Positions 1 through 10,076 are shown, counted from the stretch's first letter. The stretch is DNA of 64,000 nucleotides from Progne subis subis (GCA_022316685.1 JAKJHU010000038.1:5932884-5996883); one strand, 5' to 3'. Numbers and translations: made by a program. The notes: generated by a model not told the origin, from the sequence alone.

Positions 1-254
1 GGAGCAAGGGCACAGTAGCAATTTACAGCCAGTTCAAAGCCTGGTGCTCCTCCTGGTTGTAATGTGCGAGGAGAAGAGGGAGACCCAGGCACAATGGTCC
101 AGAGGCTTGTACTATGTAGGATGTGGATGATGTGTTGCCTTCCAGCCTTAAAGCCAACAAGCGGTGAAGTCATCACTCCACACAGGGCTGTGACTGCCAC
201 CATCACTGGCTCTGGTATTTATGTCCTGCTGAGCCCCATGTTTCTCTGTGACAG

Positions 255-527
255 AGGAGCCGGTGAGGATCATCAGATCCAACGAGGGGGCCTCCCACAC
301 CTATGTGGCAGGACAGCATGTGGAGCTGTGGTGCCAGCTGTCCCGCCCGGCAGCCCCAGTGCACTGGTACAAGGACGGGGAGGAGGTGGAGGCAGGTGAG
401 AGCCTGGTGCTGGAGCAGGAGGAGCTGCAGTGCCGGCTGGTGCTGCCCTGTGCCCGCCCACAGGACACAGGGGAGTTCGTCTGTGATGCTGGTGGGGACT
501 CTGTCTTCTACACAGTCACCGTGGCAG
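255..527 (+). CDS. OBSL1: OBSL1 Ig exon 1 of window
   Basis: Phase 1-1 exon, 273 nt. Acceptor gtgacag, donor GTGGGT. Complete Ig fold: VELWCQL B strand, VHWYKDG C strand, DTGEFVC F strand. Very similar to the exon at 1258-1530. It contains a perfect internal donor-like CAG|GTGAGA at 393-401, which could be a cryptic 5' splice site. Confidence 0.9.
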
Positions 528-3500
528 GTGGGTGCAACAGACATGTACATCCCTCTCCCCCTTCTCCCTCTGCCCCAGCTCCTTGCTCACACTGTGGCTT
601 CAGCACCTCAGCTGCTTCTCACCTCCTTGAGAGAAGTTCCTTGCCCATGGCCCTGGGTTGGAAGGGGATGTAGGCAGGAACATACAAGGTGGTCTATCTC
701 CCTCCAGAGCCCTGTGTCACACTGCCCCCCTACACCCCAGAGCACAACCAGTGCCTGCCTCTGGGTGATGCCACCTCACACTCCAGCCCTGCTGTTCTCT
801 CAGTTTGCAGCTACCAGCACTGCAGTGCTGGGATATCCACAGCCGCTGCCCCCAGGGTAGGTAGGATGGGAGGCCAAGTGACACGAGGTCTTGGTCCTCT
901 CAGCCCTGAAGGTCTGCCTCATCCCAGTGTTGGAGGGACAGCAGCTCCGGGAGGTGGTAGCAGGGCTGTCCTCAGTGTTGGAGTGCCAGGTGTCCCTTCC
1001 AGATGCCCCTGTCCACTGACTGAAGGACAGCGAGGCCATAGTCCCAACACAGGTCCTGACCATCTGCTCAGAGGGATGCTCACAGAGGCTGCACATTGCT
1101 GCAGCTGCACTGTCCAACTCAGGGGTGTACCCGTGCCATGCCAGCGACAATGCTGCCAGCTTCAGGGTGACCGTGAGCAGTGAGCTGCCCAGGAGATTCC
1201 TGTCCTCACATGGGGCTCACCCAGCACTCTGCCTGAGCCCTGCCATGTCCCCTGCAGAGGTACCAGTGAGGATTGTCGGTTCCAACAAGGAGGCCCTTCA
1301 CTCCTACGTGGTCGGGCAGCGCGTGGAGCTGTGGTGCCAGCTGTCCCACCCGGTGTCCCCGGTGTGCTGGTACAAGGACGGTGAAGAAGTGGAGATGGGC
1401 GAGAGCCTGGTGCTGGAGCAGGAAGGGCTGCAGTACCGGCTGGTGCTGCCCTGTGCCCAGGTGCAGGACACAGGGGAGTTCATCTGCAGTGCCAGAGATG
1501 CATCTGTCTCCTACTCCATCTTGGTGGCAGGTTGGTGGCACAGCAGGGACAGCCTGTAAAGGGCAGCACTGTGCCAGCTCTGTGCTCTGGGATCCCTAGC
1601 CTTTCTGCCCGCCCTCAGCATTGTGGAGGAGGGTGTGCAGTTTCATCTCTATGCCCACTGCCCCTGCCCCTGAGCAGCTCCGACCTCTTTGCACTGGGGT
1701 GAGAGGATGTAGCTTCCACACAGCCCCATGGGGACAGGGACACAGGCGACAGTAAACAGACACAGCAGAGCCAGAAGCAGTGCAGTGAGCAGGTCTCACA
1801 CCCTTCCTCCACATCCCCAACAGAGCCACCAGTGAGGATCCTGCAGCCTCCACAGCGATCACTGGAGCTGCTGGTTCAGGCACCAGGGCGTGTGGAACTG
1901 CGGTGCGAGCTCTCTGTCCCAGACGCTGAGGTGCACTGGTTCAAGGATGGATTGGAGGTGGACGAGACTGATAACCTGCTGCTGCTGGTAGAGGGGGCCT
2001 GGCGCTGCCTCTTCATCCCCAAGAGCAGTGCAGAGGATGCAGGCGAGTACATCTGTGAGACCAAGGATGAGGCCGTCTCCTTCGACGTCAAGGTGTCAGG
2101 TCAGTGGAGGTGCTGATGTGGTTCTGGTCCATCCACTGGGCCACCCAGCACAAGTGCTCACCTGGGGCTGGCAGCAGAGGAGTGCCCAGGGCTGCGTTGT
2201 CCCCGCGCTGCTTTGTATCACAGACATGCCATACCTGCAGAGCCTCCGGTGAGGATCCTGCAGCCCTGCAGACCTGTCCCTGTCATGACGGTGTCCCCGG
2301 GGGAGACGGTGACACTGTGCTGTGAGCTGTCCCGTGCGGACGCACCCGTGTGCTGGGCAAAGGAGGGTGTCAGGCTCGAGGCTGGGGGCAGCCTGGTCCT
2401 GGAGGAGGAGGGTGCCCATCGCCGGCTGCTCATCCCTGCTGCCCAAGCTGAGCACTCTGGAAAATACACCTGTGCTACCTCCAATGACACAGTGACTTTC
2501 ACCATCCAAGTGTTGGGTGAGCATGAGGCTGGGGAAGAGCGTGGTATGGAGTCCTGGGCACACAAACCCCAGAGACCTCAGCTCTGTTGGTGCTGGATGC
2601 TGCAGATCCGCTGGTCAGGATCCTGGAGAAGGATGTCCTGCTGACCCACCGGCACTGCCAGGCCATGGAGGACCTGGTGCTGGAGGTGCACCTCTCACAC
2701 ACCCATGGGGAGGTGAAGTGGTACAAGGACGGGGAGAAGCTGCAGGACACGGGGCACGTGCGGCTGGAGGAGGACGGGGTGCGCCGATCCCTCATGATCC
2801 TGGGCTCCACAGACAAGGATGCTGGGGAATATCTCTGTGACACTGGTGATGACAGTATTGTCTTCTTCGTCACTGTAGAAGGTGAGCATCCCTGGTGGGG
2901 ATGGCCATGGGGAGAGGTCTGAGTTGGGTCTGTGGCTGCTGTCAGAGTGGTGTGAGGGTGGGCTGGGTGGCAAGTGAGCACAGGGAGACTGGTGGGGGGC
3001 ACATGGGGAGTGGGCTGCACCTGTGTGGTGGCCCTGTGGAAAGCCCTGTGCTGCTCAGCTGCAGCCAGAGGAGTCTCGACAGGGCCTGGCCATTGAGATA
3101 CCCAGCACAGGCTGCTTTTGTGGTGATGGCCCATCTCTCCAGTCCCAGAGCCACCGGTGACCATCGTGGGCAGCACGGGCACCGTGGTACATCACTGCCT
3201 GGTGGCCGGGGAAGACCTGGTTTTGGCTTGTGAGCTCTCCCGGCCCGACGCCACGGTGCGCTGGCTCCGGAATGGCCAGGAGGTGCATCCAGGTGAACGT
3301 GTGCAGGTTGAGGCCTGTGGGGTGCTGCGACAGCTCATCATCAATGGGGCACAGCCCAGTGACACAGGATGCTACATCTGTGATGCTGCTAGCGACCGCA
3401 TGGTGACAAATGTGGAAGTGTCAGGTGGGCTGGCTCAGAAACCCAGGGACCCCCAGAATGGTGGGATCATGCCAGACCTGGACAAGGGGAGGGGAAGCCT

Positions 3501-6500
3501 CTGTGACCCTGCTGATGCAGAGGCCAGGGTGGCAGTGTGGCAGGGAAGGGTGGGAGCCCTGTCCCCAAGTCTACAGGAGCCGTTGGCTAGAAAGAGACAT
3601 GTCAGGGTCGTGGCGAGACATGTCTCTGCTGCCTCCCCCAGCCAGGGGATGTTTAAATTTAGCCTTGGCTGGCTCCCAGGCGCCGCTCCTCCTGCTTCAG
3701 CTGCCAAGGGCTGAGGTCAGCCTGGACCCTTATCAGTTGGAGATGGAGGGCTGTGCAGGGTGGGAGGGGGCCTGCTGCATGCGGGTGCCCTGGCTCCCCA
3801 GCAAGGTGTTTTGGATGGGGGGCACAATGAAATTAATGGTCTCAACATGGCAGCTGTGCTGCCTGTAAAGGGAGTGATGTGGTAGTGATGGGTTCTGCTG
3901 CTTCCCTGAGTGAAACCCTGAGCTACCAGACCCATCCAGCCTGCATGTCCTGCCCCTCTGGGACCCCTGTCTGGTCCCACCATGACCCCCAGCCAGCCCC
4001 ACAGTCCTTCTGCCTCACGGTGACTCACTGAGGGGTCACCTCTCCACTTGCAGCAGTCCTGTCCGTGCATTGCCCTAGAGGGTGGGGACATCCCTGAACC
4101 CTGCCTTGTCCCCTGTGCCCCTCAGCCCGGCCTGTGTGCATTGTCAACAAGGAGGAGGCGCAGAGCCCGCTGGAGGTGCAGGAGGGGGACAGTGTGACCC
4201 TGGTGGCTCGGCTGTCCCCGGAGACAGCGGCAGTGCAGTGGCAGAAGGACGGACGGACGCTGTGCTCAGGTGGGCGGCTGCTGGTGTGCAGCGAGGGTCC
4301 CATGCGCAGCCTCACCATCAAGCAAGCAGAGCTGGGTGATGGTGGCATCTTCCTCTGCGACGCCGGTGATGATGAGGCGCATTTCACACTGCATGTGAAA
4401 GGTGAGCCCGGAGGTGTCCCTCGGCCACGCCACGGGCAGGAGCAGTCTCATCCTGCCTCACGCCGGGATGCTTTGCACCCCCATCGCACGCCGGTAGCAC
4501 CGGCAGGGCCACAGCTGAGCCCAGTGCTCCTCCGGCAGAGGCACCCGTGCTGTTCGTGAACAAACGAGAGGAGCAGGAGAAGCTGCTGGTGCTGGAGGGC
4601 GGCAGTGCCGTGCTCTCTGCCATCGTCTCCTCGGAGCGATCCGACGTCACCTGGCTGGGCCCGCAGCAGGCGGCGGTGGGCGGCGAGCGCTGCGAGCTGC
4701 GTCGGGATGGCCGCGTGCACAGCCTCATCCTCCACAATGTGGCCATGGAGGACGCTGGCACCTACACCTGCCTCTCACCCCACGACCAGATGCAGTTCGA
4801 CGTCAACGTCCGAGGTGGGGGCAGGGGGGCAGGGGGGTGCCGGGGGATCCCCCTGCATTGGCAGCGGGCACTGATATGGGGGGGTTTGACTGTGCAGAGC
4901 TGCGGGTGAAGTTCCTGCGCGGGCTGTCGGACGTGCGAGCGCGGCAGGGCGAGCGGGTGGTGCTGTGGTGCGAGCTCTGCAAGGCGCGGGGCGACGTGGT
5001 GTGGCGGAAGGACGGGCGGGTGCTGGCGCCCGGCCCCCGCCGGCAGATGACGGCAGAGGGACGGGAGCGGTCGCTGGTGCTGAGCCGCGTGGAGCCCGGG
5101 GATGCCGGCGAGTACTGCTGCGAGTCCAACGACGACCAGACCCTGGCGACGCTGACGGTGCAGGGTGAGCCCGAGGCTTCCCCACCGCTTCAGGGACTCC
5201 TATTCCGTGGGGGTGTTGGGGATGCTGGTACAATGATGTCAGGATTGCAGGGATGCTCAGCGTCTCTACGTGACAGGGGGTCCCTTATGCTGTGCCCTGA
5301 CAACCCGGCTGTAGTCCCCAGGGTGGTGGAGATCATCATGGAGCTGCAGAGCCTGACAGTGCTGGAGGGCGAGGATGCCACTTTCAAGTGCCTGGTGTCC
5401 CCCGAAGATGTGGCTGTGACATGGCAGCTGAATGGCCAGCCCGTGGTCCCCAGTGAGCGTCTGCTGGTGACAAGGAGTGGGCTACGCCACAGCCTCACCC
5501 TCCGGCAGTGCCAGACAGGCGATGCAGGCACCGTGACAGTCAATGCCGAGGGGCTGGTGAGCACAGCTCGGCTGAATGTACAAGGTGAGGGGGAAGGAGA
5601 AGGCTGTGGCTCAGCCCAAGACACGGCCCTGGGGCCAGCTGCTGACCCAGCACACGGGCCATGCAGAGGCACAGGTGCTGTTCATGCGGAAGCTGCAGGA
5701 TGTGGTGGCAGAGGAGCAGGGGGACGTGTGCCTGGAGGTGGAGGTGAGCCACGAGGCTGCTGAGGTGCAGTGGCTGAAGCAGGGCATCCTCCTTCAGCCG
5801 AGCAGCAAGTACCTGCTGCAGGAGTCGGGGCGCCGGCGCACCCTCACCATCTGCTGCCTCGGCCCTGCTGACCGCGGCACCTACCGCTGTGAGAGCCTGC
5901 ATGACCGCACACAGGCCAAGCTCCACGTGGAGCGTGAGTACCAGGCTGGGGATGAGGATGGGGACAGGGAGAGCACCCAATTGCTGCAATGGGAGCGTGT
6001 GGGCAGAACTGGTACTTGGCTGGAAGGGGTGGTCAGAGAGGTGAGTGCGTAGGCAGGGGTGGGAGGCTGGTACAAACAGCTGGATTTAGGCAATCACCCC
6101 AGCAAGCACAGACTGGGAAGGCGGGGGCTCTGCTGTGGAGCAGACACCTTCTCACAGAAATGGGTTTCTCACAGCCCGGAAGGTGTCGATCCGGACACCA
6201 CTGGCAGATGTGGAGACCGTTGAGAAGGAGACAGCCACCTTTCACCTGGAGCTGTCTCACCCTGGTGTGACCGGGGTCTGGACACGGGACGGCATCCGGG
6301 TGAAGCCCAGCAGTACGTGCCGGATCAGTGCCACAGGCTGTGGGCACAGCCTGACACTGGAGAAGCTCACACTGGAAGACTCGGGCACAGTCACCTTCAC
6401 TGCTGACAATCTACGTTGCAGTGCCCACCTGCGTGTGCGGGGTATGGTCCCTGAGGCAGTCTGGGGGGTGTGTGGCACTGACGCTGTCTGACCTGCAGCT

Positions 6501-8390
6501 GTTCTGTACCAGGAGACACCAAGGCTGAGCTGGGCCACCCTGGGCACATGTGTCCCCCTGTCCTGGACAGGGGTGACAGTGTACTGGCAAGTGTCCCCCT
6601 GTACTCAGGGAGGAGATGTGAGCTGAGCAGTGGAGACACCCATCCAGGGTGTAGGTCCAGAGCCAGCTGGAACACTACTGATGAGTGCCTGCCCATGGGT
6701 AGTGCCACTCTCTCCGTATGCTGAAATGCCCCACCCACAGCTACTCTTCCCTGCAGCCCCAAGTCCCTGCCTTTGTCCTACCAAGCCTTCTTGTCCTGTG
6801 TCCTGCCTCCTCAGAGCCTCCAGTCACTATGGTGAGGGTCCCACGAGACCTGGGGGTCCCAGAGACGGGAGTTGCCAGCTTTGAGTGTGAGCTGTCTCGC
6901 CCCAATGCAGAGGTGAAATGGTTCAAGGTGAGGGTTCACCCTAATCCCCCCTAGGAGCACCTGGCCATGTGCTCCTCCTTGCTTTGTCCCCTGGCTGCTG
7001 CCCTCCCTGCTAGGGCTGCAGACAGAGCAGAGGCCAAAGCAGTGGCGTGCTGCTCGTTTGCCATCCATGCAGGATGGACAGGAGCTGCGGCCGGGGCCCA
7101 ACTGCCGCATCTACTCAGCGGGACGGCGCCGCATCCTGCAGCTGAACCGCTGCGAGCTAACTGACACTGGCAGCTACACCTGCGATGCAGGTGACTGCCA
7201 GGCCTCTGCCATGCTGCACGTCCAGGGTACGGTCACCCAGCTCCCAGCAGTGTGCGCACCCCTAAACCCTATGCTGCCTGCTCCCCTCATCCTTGGCTGC
7301 TCTGGGACCCTGTCCATTACCTGCAGAGCGCCAGATCCACATTGTGCAGGAGCTGCAGGACGTCCAGGTGCGGGAGGGTGACAACGCAGTCTTCACCTGC
7401 GAGGTGTCACATGGGGACGTGAAGGGCGAGTGGTTTCGGGATGGGGAGAAAATCAAGGTCACCAGCACAGTGAAGATACGGCAAGAAGGTGAGGGTGCAG
7501 GTGGTTGCATACCTAGTTTGGGGCTGGGATAGGGCAAATTCAAGCAAGGGAAGTTTGTGTAGACAAAGGGGGATCCCTGCACCCCTACTTACTATGGGTG
7601 CGCATTGCTGTCACCTTGAGCCAGCCTCTCCCTCCCCAGGAACCCGGCATTTCCTGCTGTTCTGTGGTGTGCTCCCTGAGGACAAGGGACTCATCCGCTT
7701 CACAGCCAGGACAGTCATCTCAGAGGCCAGTCTGGAGGTGGAAGGTAAGAGCGTGGGCTGAGAGATCTGGCTGGGCTCCAGCACCAAGGCTGGGATGTAC
7801 CAGGTCAGCCTGTGGTGTCCCCGTGGAAGCCCGCTGACCCCATGATGCTGACGCCTCGCCTACACCTACCAGCGCTGCCAATCCGCATCGTGAAGCCACT
7901 GCGGGACAAGACGGTGCTGGCGAGGCACAAGGCGACACTGGAGTGCACCGTGTCCCACGCCCGGGGCCGGGTGCGCTGGCTCCGTGGCGAAACCTGAGAT
8001 CTTTGCTGGTGACAAGTATGAGATCTGCAATCTGGACTGCTACCGCACACTCATCATTCACCACGTGGGCCCCGAGGATGAGGACTTGTACACCTGTGAT
8101 GCCTTCGACGACCGCTCCACTGCCCGGCTCCTTGTGGAGGGTGAGTGGGCACCTCGAGGGGTACCACTGCCAGCTACCAGTGCTGATGTGCCTTTCAGCG
8201 AAGGGACACCAGAACCCATGTCCCTGTCCCCCACTGCTTGCAAGAGTCTGAGCGCTGGGCTGGAGGGAGCAGGTTGGATACAGGGCCAGGGGTCTGTTCC
8301 TCCTTGTCTGGGATACACCTTTTGGGTGCCCCACCAGTTCTGGCAATGCCCCAGCTTACTCTGACTCCCGTTGTTCCCACAGGGAGCTAG
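255..8390 (+). CDS. OBSL1: OBSL1 (obscurin-like 1), C-terminal part, 19 exons
   Basis: Gene-level entry; individual exons are listed separately. OBSL1 is a cytoskeletal adaptor built from immunoglobulin I-set domains. In mammals it works with CUL7 and CCDC8 in the 3M complex and binds titin and myomesin. The window holds the 3' part: about 16 consecutive Ig units, nearly all single exons of 267-276 nt with phase 1 at both ends, bounded by consensus AG acceptors and mostly GTGAGN donors. Typical Ig signatures recur (C-strand Trp in WYKDG-like motifs, DTGEYxC-like F strands). The split last Ig units and the two-codon terminal exon close the gene. The 5' exons lie before position 1. Identity rests on the Ig architecture plus synteny with TMEM198-CHPF-ASIC4; SPEG and OBSCN are the related alternatives, but their kinase domains are absent. 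One exon has an in-frame TGA (1017) and one a frameshift (about 7995). Confidence 0.93.
904..1179 (+). pseudogene. OBSL1: OBSL1 Ig exon 2 of window, interrupted by in-frame TGA
   Basis: Has every hallmark of the family: 276 nt, phase 1-1, acceptor ctctcag, donor GTGAGC after agca. The reading runs ALKVCLIPVLEG...ECQVSLPDAPVH, then TGA at 1017-1019, then LKDSEAIV...GVYPCHASDN. The stop replaces the core Ig Trp (TGG to TGA). Being symmetrical, the exon can be skipped without a frame change. Either a dying exon that is skipped, a polymorphism, or a base error. Confidence 0.75.
1258..1530 (+). CDS. OBSL1: OBSL1 Ig exon 3 of window
   Basis: Phase 1-1, 273 nt, acceptor ccctgcag, donor GTTGGT. Ig fold with VELWCQL, CWYKDGEEVE and DTGEFIC. 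Near-duplicate of the exon at 255-527, with a shared GESLVLEQE block. Confidence 0.9.
1824..2099 (+). CDS. OBSL1: OBSL1 Ig exon 4 of window
   Basis: Phase 1-1, 276 nt, acceptor ccccaacag, donor GTCAGT. Canonical disulphide Ig: VELRCEL, VHWFKDG, DAGEYIC. Confidence 0.92.
2241..2516 (+). CDS. OBSL1: OBSL1 Ig exon 5 of window
   Basis: Phase 1-1, 276 nt, acceptor acctgcag, donor GTGAGC. Ig signatures VTLCCEL, CWAKEGV and HSGKYTC. Confidence 0.92.
2606..2881 (+). CDS. OBSL1: OBSL1 Ig exon 6 of window
   Basis: Phase 1-1, 276 nt, acceptor gctgcag, donor GTGAGC. The C strand VKWYKDG and F strand DAGEYLC are present. The usual B-strand Cys is replaced (LVLEVHL), so the intradomain disulphide cannot form. 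Confidence 0.92.
3149..3424 (+). CDS. OBSL1: OBSL1 Ig exon 7 of window
   Basis: Phase 1-1, 276 nt, donor GTGGGC. Ig signatures LVLACEL, VRWLRNG and DTGCYIC. An upstream AG at 3141-3142 would add two codons; the start used here matches the AG|AGCCACCGGTG pattern of neighbouring exons. Confidence 0.9.
3425..4125 (+). other. OBSL1: OBSL1 intron, longest in the window part of the gene
   Basis: About 700 nt without coding potential. It contains two closely spaced GACATGTC palindromes (3595-3625) that resemble a p53 response element. No repeat recognised. Confidence 0.6.
4126..4401 (+). CDS. OBSL1: OBSL1 Ig exon 8 of window
   Basis: Phase 1-1, 276 nt, acceptor cccctcag, donor GTGAGC. VQWQKDG and DGGIFLC present; B-strand Cys is replaced by Ala (VTLVARL). 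Confidence 0.92.
4539..4814 (+). CDS. OBSL1: OBSL1 Ig exon 9 of window
   Basis: Phase 1-1, 276 nt, acceptor tccggcag, donor GTGGGG. VTWLGPQ and DAGTYTC present; B-strand Cys replaced by Ala (AVLSAIV). Confidence 0.92.
4898..5164 (+). CDS. OBSL1: OBSL1 Ig exon 10 of window
   Basis: Phase 1-1, 267 nt, acceptor ctgtgcag, donor GTGAGC. VVLWCEL, VVWRKDG and DAGEYCC. The preceding intron is only 83 nt. Confidence 0.92.
5315..5584 (+). CDS. OBSL1: OBSL1 Ig exon 11 of window
   Basis: Phase 1-1, 270 nt. The acceptor gctgtag keeps the phase; the nearby ccccag at 5321 would not. VTWQLNG present, but the F-strand Cys is lost (DAGTVTV), so no canonical disulphide. Donor GTGAGG. Confidence 0.88.
5667..5933 (+). 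CDS. OBSL1: OBSL1 Ig exon 12 of window
   Basis: Phase 1-1, 267 nt, acceptor ccatgcag, donor GTGAGT. VQWLKQG and DRGTYRC; B-strand Cys replaced (VCLEVEV). Confidence 0.92.
6175..6441 (+). CDS. OBSL1: OBSL1 Ig exon 13 of window
   Basis: Phase 1-1, 267 nt, acceptor ctcacag, donor GTATGG. The Ig core Trp is present (GVWTRDG). Both disulphide positions are substituted (ATFHLEL and DSGTVTF). Confidence 0.9.
6815..6927 (+). CDS. OBSL1: OBSL1 exon 14 of window (first half of a split Ig)
   Basis: 113 nt, entered in phase 1 and left in phase 0. Encodes the A-C strands ending VKWFK; donor GTGAGG. Together with 7073-7226 it makes one Ig domain. Confidence 0.9.
7073..7226 (+). CDS. OBSL1: OBSL1 exon 15 of window (second half of a split Ig)
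   Basis: 154 nt, phase 0 in, phase 1 out. Begins DGQELRPG and continues the C' to G strands with DTGSYTC; donor GTACGG. Confidence 0.9.
7327..7488 (+). CDS. OBSL1: OBSL1 exon 16 of window (first half of a split Ig)
   Basis: 162 nt, phase 1-1, acceptor ctgcag, donor GTGAGG. Encodes AVFTCEV and GEWFRDGEK. Confidence 0.9.
7640..7744 (+). CDS. OBSL1: OBSL1 exon 17 of window (second half of a split Ig)
   Basis: 105 nt, phase 1-1, acceptor cctccccag, donor GTAAGA. Encodes GTRHFLLFCG...ASLEVE, the C-terminal strands of the Ig begun in the previous exon. Confidence 0.88.
7873..8140 (+). CDS. OBSL1: OBSL1 Ig exon 18 of window, frameshifted
   Basis: 268 nt instead of a multiple of 3. Acceptor ctaccag, donor GTGAGT. 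The first half reads ATLECTVSHARGRVRWLRGE, the second EIFAGDKYEI...EDEDLYTCDAFDD in another frame. One extra base near 7995 (gaaacc-t-gag) explains the shift; removing it gives continuous Ig coding. Likely an indel error or a recent lesion. Confidence 0.85.
8383..8390 (+). CDS. OBSL1: OBSL1 terminal exon, coding part
   Basis: Acceptor ttgttcccacag. In phase 1 it adds Gly-Ser and then TAG at 8388-8390. The 3' UTR follows. Confidence 0.75.
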
Positions 8391-8545
8391 AAGTCAGGAT
8401 GCAGTTCTCAGGGCCTGCAGGCAGACAGATGGATACCACTGCTGAGAGATGGGGTCATGCTCCCCCTGGCATGGACAGACACACGGACACCATCCCCAGC
8501 CTGCTCCAGCCTCAGGGCTCCGCATTAAACAGCTTTTTTTTTCTG
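8391..8545 (+). terminator. OBSL1: OBSL1 3' UTR and poly(A) signal ATTAAA
   Basis: ATTAAA at 8524-8529 lies 134 nt after the stop codon and is followed by a T-rich run. It is the most likely OBSL1 polyadenylation site. Confidence 0.65.
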
Positions 8546-9929
8546 CCATGGCTTCTTCCAGACCAGAGAGCCAAGGTCCCATGAAGAGAAAAGGTGGTGG
8601 CACCACTCTACATGCTGCTCAGCATCCCTGGAAGCCCGGCCCTCTGGGACCCCCCTCACCCCTGCCCCCCGCGCAGCGCTTGGCTTTGCACGCCAGACTC
8701 CGAAAGGCTCTTTACTGTGTGGCTGAGGCCTCAGCAGCATTTGGCACATTTACAAAAGAGACTGAAAAGGGGGATAGCAGCACAACGCTGCGGGAAGGGG
8801 GTGCCTGGCAGAAACATGCAGTTCCTGGGGCAGCGGGGCCAGCTGGGCTGGGCTGGGGGTGCTCCCAAACCAGAGGGCTCCCCAGTCCAGTCTCACCACC
8901 ATCCTGCCTGCCTGGCCATGGGGAAATCCTGGCTCACTCCGTAATAAGTTAATACAAATCACAGCAAGAGAAATATATACAAGGCGTGAGCCTCTGCCCG
9001 CAGCAGTGCTCTGGGCAGGGGCTCCTGCCCTGCCCTGCCCCAGGGTCCCCCGGCCACTATAAAAATCCAGTCGCCAGCAAAACAGCGACGGTCTCTGATG
9101 CTGCAGGGGTCCCCGCATCCCTGAGGCAGCCCAGCCTTTGCCCAAAGGCTGGAGCCAGTGTCCTGTCTCCCATCAAAACATTTTATGGGGGATGCACCCT
9201 GCCAGCGCAGCTCCTGATGGACAGGCACCAATTGCCAGCATCACCTTGGGAACCACCTGGCAGTGGCAGTCTCTGCCCCAGGACCACCCCGGTCCAGCTT
9301 GGGAAAAAGGAGCGGCGAGCTGCTCTGGGGTGTAGGGAGGGTGGCTAGGGCAGGAGGATCTTCTGAGGAGGCAGGTTTCGAGAAGCACTGCCTGGGGAGC
9401 TGCTCTTGGGGACAGGGTGGGACAGGGCACACATGCTCAGGGGATTCCCTGCTGGGAAAAGGGCCATGGGACCTGCTCTTTGAGGAAGGGACATAGGGGA
9501 CAGGCACTTGGGGAGTTGCTAGGGGTGCAGTGGGGTGGGGGCAGGAGTGGGGAGCTGCTTTTGGGAAGGGATGGGGGGACTCAAATATGGGTAAATGTTA
9601 AGATGCAGGATGAGCGTGCCTGGGTCATAGGATAACGCACAGCAGTGGGGGCTCGGGGACCCACCACCCCAGCAGAGCCACTTGCACTGCACGTCTATAG
9701 GTTCTCGTCCTTGGGCTGAGTCCCTGCCAAAGGGCTTCCCCAGCACCTTTGTGTCCCACAGGCAGCTGGGGCTTCCCCAGACAAGTCCTATGTGTCTCCA
9801 AGAAAGGTCTCCATCTGCAGCCCCAAGCCGCATGTTGCCACACGGGGCTGAGGACAAAGCCCTGCCTGTCTCAGGAGTTCTGTCAGAGCAGGCTGGGCTG
9901 CTGGTGTTGCTTGAGGTCACTGCGTTGGC
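8546..9929 (-). other. TMEM198: TMEM198 3' UTR and convergent intergenic space
   Basis: Sequence between the OBSL1 end and the TMEM198 stop. No canonical AATAAA is seen on the minus strand; a weak AGTAAA variant lies at 8711-8716 (minus). No coding potential. Most of it is probably the TMEM198 3' UTR. Confidence 0.5.
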
Positions 9930-10076
9930 TTATACCCTCACAGCAGGGCCAGAGCCCGTAGTGAGGGGCACGGTGGAGCTGCAGTCATAGTCCAGGTCCA
10001 CCACGGCATGGGAGCTGGCGATGAGGCTGTTCAGTGAAGGTCCTGTCTGCCGCTCTCGGAAACTCTGGATGTAGCT
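9930..10076 (-). CDS. TMEM198: TMEM198 coding exon 4 with stop
   Basis: 147 nt including TAA at 9932-9930; acceptor ctctcacag. Encodes [15 protein letters not shown] and a C-terminus ending AVRV. Confidence 0.95.
   Translation of the reverse strand, partial: SYIQSFRERQTGPSLNSLIASSHAVVDLDYDCSSTVPLTTGSGPAVRV

Noticed and set aside
1017..1019. Reading the OBSL1 TGA as selenocysteine
   Set aside because: The position is the structural Ig Trp (TGG to TGA by one base); no selenoprotein precedent in this family and no SECIS-like element was identified.
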